The notes under the pieces are model-generated. The model did not search any database, had not been told where the DNA came from, and saw only the letters and a program-made list of their open reading frames with translations. DNA of 54,086 nt from NCBI GenBank assembly GCA_002423435.1, contig DIWE01000015.1:1-54086 (forward strand), in the 5' to 3' direction. The number at the start of each line of letters is the position of its first letter. Within the stretch, counting starts at the first letter, position 1. This stretch comes from Clostridiales bacterium UBA6114. GTDB taxonomy: Bacteria > Bacillota > Clostridia > Oscillospirales > Butyricicoccaceae. Below are positions 47,558-54,086 of this stretch, in pieces. Position numbers and translations under genes: made by a program.

Positions 47558-50038
47558 TTGTCCATGAGACTGTTTGGCGGATATCAAAAATGCCATGAAT
47601 ATAGAAAAGCCGTCCCCAAAAATGCGGGCAATGGAAAACCGAAACGCAGGATGACGAAAACCGTTTCGCTGGCACTGGTTATCACGATCCTGGCAAGCCT
47701 TATCATTTTTCCTGCGTGGGCTTACGGGGTTTACGGCGGCACGGAAAAGCAGGAGGTCGTTTATATCAACCTAAACGGGGACGGCAGCGTTCGCGGCATC
47801 TACGTCGTCAACATATTTGACTTAAACGGGGAAGGCCAAATCATAGACTATGGCGACTATACGGCGCTGCGGAACATGACGACGGGTGACGACATCCAAT
47901 TTGACAACCAGACCGTCAAAATTGACACAAACGCCAAAAAGCTATATTACGAAGGCAGGCTGAACTCCAACAGTATCCCCTGGATATTCGATATCCGCTA
48001 TTTTATGGACGGCGTCGGGTATTCCGCGGATAAAATCGCAGGGATGAGCGGCAGCCTGAAAATAACCGTGAGCATACGGAAAAACCCCGGCTGCAACAGC
48101 ACCTTTTTTGACCATTACGCTCTTCAGGCATCCGTTGCCCTGGACACGAACCGCTGCAGCAATATCGCCGCCGACGGCGCCACACAGGCAAACGTGGGGA
48201 AAAACCGGCAGCTTACATATACGATCCTGCCCGGCAAGGAGAAGGATATTGTAATTGCTGCAGATGTGGAAGATTTTGAGATGGACGGCATTTCAATAAA
48301 CGGCGTACCCTTGTCGATGAACTTGGATTTAGATATCGAGAACAATGAGGATATAAACGAGCTTCAGGATGGGGTCGCCGATCTCGACGACGGCGCGAAC
48401 GAGCTTAATAGCGGCGCGGATAAGCTCGAAAACGGCGCCTACGAGCTAGTGGACGGAGCAAAGGATCTCAAAGACGGTGCGGATGAGCTGGGTGACGGCG
48501 CAAACGAGCTGGGCGACGGCGCGGATACCCTGTATGACGGCGCGCTGGATCTGGATGAGGGCGCCGGGGACCTGCTCGACGGAGCGAATGACCTTAACGA
48601 CGGCTCGGAAACCTTATACGACGGCGCATCCTCTGTCGACGACGGCGTTCAAACATTATACGACGGGGCGAAAGAGCTGGGTGACGGCATCGGGCAGCTT
48701 GCAAACGGGGCAAGGGAGCTGAGAAACGGCGCCAGCGATCTGAAAAGCGGCGCTTCCCGCCTTAACAGCGGCCTTGGTACCCTGACCGCCAAAAACAGCG
48801 CCATTCGGACGATGAGCAGCACATTGTATGTCGCCGCGCTTTCACAGTATTCCGCTATGCTCTCTTCCGGCGGCTATACCGTTACCTCGGGCAGCACCTC
48901 GGAAGAGCTTGAGGATATGATGAAACGGCGGCAGGAAGAGCTGACGGACGACAGCCGGAAGGCGGCGGCGACACAGGAGGCTATTGAAACCCGAATTGCA
49001 GCACTCACGGCAAATTCCGACGGCAGCTATCCAGCGGATCAGGCGCAGGCGCGGATCAACTATTGGCATATAACACTCTCTGTTCAGGGCGAGCAGGGAT
49101 ATCAGGCGGTATACGCCGCCTCGGGCCAGGAGGCGGCCGACGCAAGCGAGTACTATGATTTGCATGTGGCTTACGGAAATTATGTTGCCGCGTATGGAAG
49201 CGCGGATGCGTTTTCGACCGCCTGCGCGACGCTCTCCGCGGAGATCGGCGACAGCGAGCAGGCCGCCGTCGGCGCGATCGTGGCGGAAACGCTCGGCGGT
49301 ACGGTCGCGGGCGACGACATATACAAGGCGCTTTCCGTCCTCTGCTATTACAAGGGGATCATCGATTATACGGACGGCGTAGCCTCCGCCGCCGACGGCG
49401 CCGACTCGCTTTACTGGGGCGCGGGGAGGCTGTACACAGGCGCCGATGAGCTCTATGACGGCGCTGTTGATTTGCGGAATGGCAGCGGCGACCTCCTGGA
49501 CGGACTTGAGAAACTGATGGACGGCACCGCCGAACTTAAAGACGGGACGCTTGAACTCCATGACGGCGTGCTTACCCTCCGCGACGGCGTGGTTACGCTA
49601 AAGGACGGCACGCAGGAGCTTTTGGACGGCGTGACGGACTTAAAAGAAGGCACGGTTACTCTCTGCGACGGAACCGTATCCTTAAGGGACGGCACGGCGA
49701 CGCTTTTAGACGGCGCCATCGAGCTCCACGACGGGACTGTAAAGCTGCGCGACGGCACAGTGGAGCTTTTAGACGGCACCCTTGAGCTTCGCGATAAAAC
49801 GACCGACGCCTACCTTAAGGATAAAATTGAAAAAGCGATTGACGAGGCGCTGGGCTCGGATTTTGACCCGGTCTCCTTTGTTTCCGACCGGAATACGAAT
49901 GTTGATTCGGTCCAGTTCGTTATTAAGACTCCCGACATTTCCGTTCCGGAAGAGGAATATGTCGAACCGGCCCCTGCCGCGCCGCTCAATTTCTGGCAGA
50001 AGCTTTTAGGCCTTTTCGGACTGTATCACGCGAAATAA
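47558..50038 (+). CDS. Large extracytoplasmic protein with Asp-Gly heptad repeats
   Basis: An 826-residue protein. A membrane helix (about 34-55, SLALVITILASLIIFPAWAYG) is followed by a beta-rich domain. Two blocks of seven-residue repeats of the form L-x-D-G-A/T-x-E/x (coded by about 48360-48780 and 49370-49800) flank a helical region of about 190 residues, and the end has FWQKLLGLFGLYHAK. The repeats resemble those of YhgE/Pip-like proteins, which occur beside MMPL transporters in other Bacillota, but the usual C-terminal membrane domain is missing. The start is TTG at 47558 or ATG at 47564. It is probably anchored by the N-terminal helix and extends outside the cell. Confidence 0.85.
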   Translation: MSMRLFGGYQKCHEYRKAVPKNAGNGKPKRRMTKTVSLALVITILASLIIFPAWAYGVYGGTEKQEVVYINLNGDGSVRGIYVVNIFDLNGEGQIIDYGDYTALRNMTTGDDIQFDNQTVKIDTNAKKLYYEGRLNSNSIPWIFDIRYFMDGVGYSADKIAGMSGSLKITVSIRKNPGCNSTFFDHYALQASVALDTNRCSNIAADGATQANVGKNRQLTYTILPGKEKDIVIAADVEDFEMDGISINGVPLSMNLDLDIENNEDINELQDGVADLDDGANELNSGADKLENGAYELVDGAKDLKDGADELGDGANELGDGADTLYDGALDLDEGAGDLLDGANDLNDGSETLYDGASSVDDGVQTLYDGAKELGDGIGQLANGARELRNGASDLKSGASRLNSGLGTLTAKNSAIRTMSSTLYVAALSQYSAMLSSGGYTVTSGSTSEELEDMMKRRQEELTDDSRKAAATQEAIETRIAALTANSDGSYPADQAQARINYWHITLSVQGEQGYQAVYAASGQEAADASEYYDLHVAYGNYVAAYGSADAFSTACATLSAEIGDSEQAAVGAIVAETLGGTVAGDDIYKALSVLCYYKGIIDYTDGVASAADGADSLYWGAGRLYTGADELYDGAVDLRNGSGDLLDGLEKLMDGTAELKDGTLELHDGVLTLRDGVVTLKDGTQELLDGVTDLKEGTVTLCDGTVSLRDGTATLLDGAIELHDGTVKLRDGTVELLDGTLELRDKTTDAYLKDKIEKAIDEALGSDFDPVSFVSDRNTNVDSVQFVIKTPDISVPEEEYVEPAPAAPLNFWQKLLGLFGLYHAK

Positions 50039-50066
50039 ATTATTGCGAAATGAGGCGCATTGTAAC

Positions 50067-50981
50067 ATGAAACACTGGGGAAAAACGATCTTCTTCACTT
50101 TCCTGTCCGCTTTACTGCTGGCCGGCGCAGAGCCCGCCCTTGCCGCCGCCGACTCCCAGGGGCCGCGTCTGAGCTCGGTCTCGGTTACGGATCAGGCAAA
50201 AGACGGTAACGACCTGAAGTACCTCATCGAGGTACATGCGACCGATAACCTTTCGGGCATAGAGCATATTACCGTTCAATTCAAAAATTTTTCAAATGAC
50301 CGGATAGCGAGCAAGGTTTTGCGAGCGGAGGATGGAAGCGACAACGTATATTCCGGGTGGATGACGATAAACGCTTATGAACCGGACGGTACGTTTACTC
50401 TTTACAAGGTAACTCTGGCGGACAATGCGGAAAATCATCAGATCTACTGCCGCAAACAGGATATTGACCCCGACAGCGAGGTGGACGAAGACAAGCTGGC
50501 GCTGCCGAACAGCGCGGACTTAAGGCTAAGTAACGGGATCGAGAAGCTGGATGAGGACGCTCCGGTACTTTCGGGTATCACGGTCTCTCCCGAAAGGGCG
50601 CTTACCGAAACCGAGATCACGCTTACGGCACAGGTCACCGACGAGGGCGGCTCGGGCTTAGACTACGTAAAGGCCCGTTTTATAAACCAAAGCGGTCACG
50701 GCATCACCGTGAGCCTTGATCCGGAAAACGGTTCTTATGTCGGCACGGTTTCCGAAATCCAGACCAAGCATGCCGGCACTTATGTGCTCGACCGCGTGAT
50801 GGTAAAAGACAACGCGGGAAACCGCGCCGTCTATCTGTCCGGCTCGGGCGTCCTGGAACGGGGCCTGCAGTTTGTCATTGCGGAAAAGGATGCCTATACT
50901 CCGGCTTCGTCCGTAACGCCGGATGCCTCGGAGGACGTTGCCCCTGATGCTGAAACGGACGGCGCCGACGCTGCGGAGTAG
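50067..50981 (+). CDS. Secreted Ig-like protein
   Basis: A 304-residue protein with a signal peptide (MKHWGKTIFFTFLSALLLAG, cleavage likely near ALAAADS). Two similar beta-sandwich units follow: the first begins GPRLSSVSVTDQAKDGN and includes ATDNLSGIEHITVQFKN, the second begins APVLSGITVSPERALTETEITLTAQVTDEGGSGLDYVKA. Both end with VTLADNAEN or VMVKDNAGN, as in bacterial Ig-like repeats. The C-terminal tail is acidic and Ala/Pro/Asp-rich without an anchor motif. GAGG upstream supports the ATG at 50067. It is the last gene of the MMPL operon. Confidence 0.82.
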   Translation: MKHWGKTIFFTFLSALLLAGAEPALAAADSQGPRLSSVSVTDQAKDGNDLKYLIEVHATDNLSGIEHITVQFKNFSNDRIASKVLRAEDGSDNVYSGWMTINAYEPDGTFTLYKVTLADNAENHQIYCRKQDIDPDSEVDEDKLALPNSADLRLSNGIEKLDEDAPVLSGITVSPERALTETEITLTAQVTDEGGSGLDYVKARFINQSGHGITVSLDPENGSYVGTVSEIQTKHAGTYVLDRVMVKDNAGNRAVYLSGSGVLERGLQFVIAEKDAYTPASSVTPDASEDVAPDAETDGADAAE

Positions 50982-50998
50982 GTATCCGCGTTTACAGA

Positions 50999-51032
50999 CC
51001 GGGGCAGGCCGCACTTTTGCGGCCTGCCCCGG
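50999..51032. terminator. Bidirectional GC-rich terminator-like stem
   Basis: A perfect 15-pair stem (CCGGGGCAGGCCGCA and complement) with a 4-base loop lies between two convergent genes, 17 bases after the plus-strand stop. T tracts are missing on both sides, so termination would depend on stem strength. Confidence 0.6.
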
Positions 51033-51085
51033 CTGAATGATCGCGTCGCTGCCTGTTCAGATAAGAATGTATTGTAATAGATGGC

Positions 51086-51658
51086 CTATGCGACAACTCT
51101 ATAGGTATCAATGAGTTCAAGCACTGCTCCTGCGTCTTTTTCGGACAGATTGTACAGCAGGCAACCTTTGCTTGTCTCCCCATTCGCATTTCCGACGAGA
51201 CAGCTCAAGGCGTAGTCCCGGTTTTTCTTAACAGGGATACCGACGGCCTTGCCTACGCGTATGGACCTTGTGCCTTCACACTGCAGGACCGACTCAAACT
51301 TGTCTATATCGCTGAGCGGGAACTTAAGCTTTTGAGATTCCGAAGTATATATGATGATATTTTTATTCGTGAAAAAGTATTCGCATTTTTTCCCATAGTT
51401 GCGGTACGCAATAATCTTTGACGGAATCACCGCCAAGGGAATGCAAAGCATGACAATCAAAGGTTTGATATTCATGGTTTCGTTTGCACCGATCAACAGC
51501 GCCGCTAATATCGAAGCGACAATGACAATGGCAATACTGTAATTCCTGATAAATACCGGCTTATAATACTCGTCCATGATTTTGAAGGGCGCCGGTCTGC
51601 CGGACCATAAAATCAGTTCATCCGTTTCCAGCAATTTGGCCAATACCGCCTTTTCCAT
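51086..51658 (-). CDS. Membrane protein with PH-like domain
   Basis: A 190-residue protein with an N-terminal cytoplasmic segment (LLETDELILWSGRPAPFKIM), two close membrane helices (about 37-55 and 65-82) and a C-terminal bacterial PH-like domain (YFFTNKNIIIYTSESQKLKFPLSDIDKF). The start motif with LWSGRP is common in bacterial PH (YdbT/DUF) proteins. CTAGGAGG precedes the ATG. Function unknown; it may sense or bind membrane components. It follows the two-component genes on the same strand, after 187 bases. Confidence 0.75.
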   Translation of the reverse strand: MEKAVLAKLLETDELILWSGRPAPFKIMDEYYKPVFIRNYSIAIVIVASILAALLIGANETMNIKPLIVMLCIPLAVIPSKIIAYRNYGKKCEYFFTNKNIIIYTSESQKLKFPLSDIDKFESVLQCEGTRSIRVGKAVGIPVKKNRDYALSCLVGNANGETSKGCLLYNLSEKDAGAVLELIDTYRVVA

Positions 51659-51845
51659 AAGAAAACCTCCTAGTATTTTTCATGATTGTAGCATGGAAAC
51701 GGATTAAGAAGGTGTAAAGGCAGATGGACCGGGCGTTAAAAAGCGTTAAATTTTCCGTATTGCACTGTTAAGGCCGTTAAAATCTTTATATGATCGGGGC
51801 AGGGTTTAGCCCCCCTTGCCAAGTTGGCCGGGAAAAAGCGCTGCG

Positions 51846-52553
51846 TTACTCTCCGTACGTCATACGGTATCCGATGCCGACCTCGGTAAAAATATATTTT
51901 GGCTCCGCCGGATTTTCTTCAATCTTGCGGCGGATGTTGGCCATATTGACGCGGAGGATCTGGTTGTTCCCCCTGGCCGAAGGACCCCACAGTTCCTTGA
52001 GTATATAGTCGTATGTCAACACCTTGCCGGCGTATTTGCCCAGCAGGGCTACGATTTTGTACTCATTCTGTGTGAAGCGCGCGTCCTCTCCTCTGATGAG
52101 TACGCGATGCCTGTCGTAGTCGATGGTCAATTCGCCGGCTTTGAAAATTCCGGTCTGCGCAACGCTTTCGTTTGACGCGCAGGTATGCGTATGGCGTATG
52201 GCCGTGCGGATGCGGGCGAGCAGCTCGCTGGTGCCGAAAGGCTTTACGATATAGTCATCCGCTCCCCTGTCAAGGGCATCCACTTTATCCCTTTCCTGCG
52301 TCCTGGCCGAGACCACAACGATTGGCAGCTGTGTCCACTCGCGCACGGCGGACACGATGCTCAGCCCGTCGATATCCGGCAGTCCCAGATCCAGCAAAAC
52401 GAGATCCGGACAGTGCGAGGTAATCATGGTGTAAGCTTCGGCCCCCGTATGAGAAACAATGACATCGTAGTTATTTGCCTTAAGCACGGCGGTCAGAAAA
52501 TTACAAATGTTGCGTTCGTCTTCCACAATCAGGATTTTTTCTTTGATAGCCAT
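51846..52553 (-). CDS. kdpE: Response regulator of the OmpR/KdpE type
   Basis: A 235-residue regulator. The receiver (1-120) has the acidic pocket IVEDERN, phosphorylated aspartate in PDLVLLDLGLPD, the Thr/Ser switch in IVVVSA and lysine in YIVKPFG. The OmpR-type winged helix (135-230) has the closing RVNMANIRRKIEENPAEPKYIFTEVGIGYRM, closest to KdpE. GGAGG fixes the ATG at 52553. It is encoded after a KdpD-like kinase, with 152 bases and a hairpin between. No kdpFABC potassium pump genes are in the window. Confidence 0.88.
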   Translation of the reverse strand: MAIKEKILIVEDERNICNFLTAVLKANNYDVIVSHTGAEAYTMITSHCPDLVLLDLGLPDIDGLSIVSAVREWTQLPIVVVSARTQERDKVDALDRGADDYIVKPFGTSELLARIRTAIRHTHTCASNESVAQTGIFKAGELTIDYDRHRVLIRGEDARFTQNEYKIVALLGKYAGKVLTYDYILKELWGPSARGNNQILRVNMANIRRKIEENPAEPKYIFTEVGIGYRMTYGE

Positions 52554-52624
52554 AAGAACCTCCATTCACTCCGCGCACAAATCAATCATCAAAAATTCCA
52601 CCGGTGAATGGGGGTTTTTGGCAT

Positions 52625-52657
52625 GTGCCGCGGTTGCCGCTTTTCGGCGAGCGGCAC
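52625..52657 (-). promoter_or_regulatory. Stem-loops between kinase and regulator genes
   Basis: GTGCCGC and GCGGCAC (52625-52631, 52651-52657) form a stem, and GTGTGA/TCACAC follows close by at about 52677-52695. They lie in the 152-base space between the KdpD-like and KdpE-like genes and may adjust their ratio. Confidence 0.4.
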
Positions 52658-52705
52658 GCCTCGAATTAAACTGTCAGTGTGATTTTTCACACGAATTTTC
52701 CTCTT

Positions 52706-53785
52706 TCATTCGGCCATCGGCAGGGTGAAACAAAACTCCGTTCCGCCCGAATCGGTCATGCTCCTGGCCGTGAGGGTCCCGCCATGCGCTTTTATGATAC
52801 TGGTGCATACAGAGAGGCCGATGCCCATACTGCGCTTGTTATCGGCCTGCTGCCGCTCGCGGGGGCCGGAAATACTGCCGTGAAACAGCCGGGGGAACAC
52901 ATCAGGCGGTATGCCCTTGCCGTTGTCGCGGATCTCAAATACCGCTTCCAGGTTTCGGCGGTATACCGAAACCGATATTTCCGTAGTGGTGACGCCGTGA
53001 ATGACGGCATTTTCCATGATGTTTATTATAACCTGCTCAATAAGCATGGCATCCATAGGCACCATCAGGAATTCTCCGGGAACCTTGACTGAAACCGCCG
53101 TGCCGGGGTATTGTTTTTTGAATTTCTCCAGAACTTCGCTTAAGATCTCCTCCACGGCCTCCGGTTTTTTGACCAGGTTGGCCTGGGAGGGATCTGCTCC
53201 GATCCGGGTTATGGAAAGAATATTTTCCACCATGCGAATAAGCCATTGCGCATCCTCCCTCACCTCGCTGAGCAGTTCCCGTTTTGTCTCCGGGGACAGG
53301 GTGTCGTAATTGTCCAGAATGGCGCTGGTGGCGCCGACGATGGAGGTCAGAGGCGTCCGCAGGTCATGGGATATAGCGCGCAGAAGATTTGCACGGATCG
53401 TTTCTTTTTCGATCTCTATACGCACCCGTTCCTGTTGCTTTATACGGGTTGTCAGCGTGCCTATGATGAAAGACACTGCCAACATGGTCATAAAGGTGAG
53501 AGGATAGCCCGTAATAGTAAAATTAAAGGCCATATAAGGGTAAGTAAAAATATAGTTTACGCATATGACTGCCAGCACCGACCCGCATATTCCGTAAAAA
53601 TACCCCTCGGTTTTGAGCGAAATGATCATTACGGCCAGGATAAATATAAGCGGCGCGTACATGTCGTTTTCACTGACAGGCCTCAGCAAAGTGCTTGTAA
53701 CGATGGATGCGGTCATCACCAGTGCGGAAATAAATGCGTTCCGCCAGGACAGGGGGAATTGGGTTTTCAGCTTGTTCCATTTCAC
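52706..53785 (-). CDS. kdpD: KdpD-like sensor histidine kinase, short form
   Basis: A 359-residue membrane kinase matching only the C-terminal half of KdpD. Residues 10-110 hold about four helices (DUF4118-like: AFISALVMTASIVTSTLLRP, then MYAPLIFILAVMIISL). The dimerisation and phosphorylation segment has His in LRAISHDLRTPLTSIVGA, and the ATPase has NIMENAVIHGV, IRDNGKGIPPDVFPRLF, GIGLSVCTSII and GTEFCFTLP. The N-terminal KdpD and universal-stress domains are absent. The start is GTG at 53785, placed by GGAGG; an ATG at 53815 has no ribosome site. The signal may be K+ or turgor, but this is not established for short forms. Confidence 0.88.
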   Translation of the reverse strand: MKWNKLKTQFPLSWRNAFISALVMTASIVTSTLLRPVSENDMYAPLIFILAVMIISLKTEGYFYGICGSVLAVICVNYIFTYPYMAFNFTITGYPLTFMTMLAVSFIIGTLTTRIKQQERVRIEIEKETIRANLLRAISHDLRTPLTSIVGATSAILDNYDTLSPETKRELLSEVREDAQWLIRMVENILSITRIGADPSQANLVKKPEAVEEILSEVLEKFKKQYPGTAVSVKVPGEFLMVPMDAMLIEQVIINIMENAVIHGVTTTEISVSVYRRNLEAVFEIRDNGKGIPPDVFPRLFHGSISGPRERQQADNKRSMGIGLSVCTSIIKAHGGTLTARSMTDSGGTEFCFTLPMAE

Positions 53786-54086
53786 GTATTTCACCTCCGG
53801 CTTAAATTTCATCATAACATAAAACCGTATAAAAATGCTGTAAAGAATCCACCGGATGTATGCCCAAAATCTCTCTGTCTAACCAGTTTATCGGTTTGTT
53901 CAGCACTCCCGACCGCCCGCCGAAAATCCGGAAGGAAAACGGGTGCCGTTGGATTGTCGGCCAATCTCATTATAATCTGGTGTCGGCTTCACTTTATTGT
54001 ACAAATATATTGAAAATATCCAAACAGAGCCGATATTATATAATAAGAAATCAATATCGGCAAACCTGCTAAGTTTTGTCAAGAGG
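53786..54086. other. Upstream region of the two-component genes; no gene
   Basis: About 300 bases to the window end contain no credible gene. A hairpin GCCGATATT/AATATCGGC lies at 54029-54061, 15 bases apart, possibly an operator or the end of a gene outside the window. Frames at 53860-54072 and 53900-54082 lack ribosome sites. Confidence 0.5.

Overview
The window looks like chromosomal DNA of a spore-forming anaerobe of the Clostridia (Bacillota), possibly near Oscillospirales. The grounds are strong AGGAGG-type ribosome binding sites, moderately high GC genes separated by AT-rich gaps, a collagen-like BclA-type (exosporium) protein, a sigma-54 activator with a winged-helix rather than Fis-type C-terminus, split transketolases, an OFA-type MFS carrier and a TRAP carrier. 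I saw no rRNA, tRNA, CRISPR array, transposase or phage gene. The species assignment is inference.

Layout. (1) 1-9.5 kb: a sigma-54 enhancer-binding regulator on the minus strand, then a clear -24/-12 promoter driving an M20 amidohydrolase and a five-gene dipeptide/oligopeptide ABC transporter. Inside this operon, directly before dppB and dppD, sit two copies of a ~140-nt RNA-like leader. In each copy one strand can pair either with a local partner or with the ribosome binding site. (2) 9.7-11.2 kb: a spore-surface-type protein with about 61 Gly-X-Thr triplets between two beta-rich domains. (3) 11.2-21.1 kb: a hairpin-rich gap, a PucR-family regulator, a divergent nitroreductase, and an amide/hydantoin-type catabolic operon (racemase, M19 dipeptidase, small membrane protein, Na+/solute symporter, unknown protein, amidohydrolase, N-carbamoyl amino acid hydrolase). 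(4) 21.3-23.3 kb: an AlkZ-like winged-helix protein and a second nitroreductase.

(5) 23.5-39.2 kb: a DeoR regulator divergent from a 15-gene carbon operon of about 14.4 kb. It encodes three zinc alcohol dehydrogenases, an RpiB-fold isomerase lacking most phosphate-site residues, two separate split transketolases, an MFS carrier, a complete TRAP carrier (DctPQM), an iron alcohol dehydrogenase, a VOC protein and a TIM-barrel sugar epimerase. It has no kinase and no aldolase. Two transketolases, an isomerase able to act between them and a terminal iron alcohol dehydrogenase suggest two successive C2 removals from an unphosphorylated C6 sugar derivative. That logic resembles the reported sulfo-transketolase route, but the substrate here is unknown.

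(6) 39.4-43.4 kb: a signalling operon with a stand-alone receiver, a CBS/PAS/Hpt CheA-like kinase, a CheX phosphatase and an HD-GYP protein, without MCP or CheW. (7) 43.4-51 kb: a ferritin-like/VIT1 protein and a TetR regulator divergent from a small beta protein, an MMPL transporter, a large surface protein with Asp-Gly heptads and a secreted Ig-like protein. (8) 51-54 kb: a PH-like membrane protein and a KdpE/short-KdpD two-component pair. Intercistronic stem-loops are unusually common throughout.
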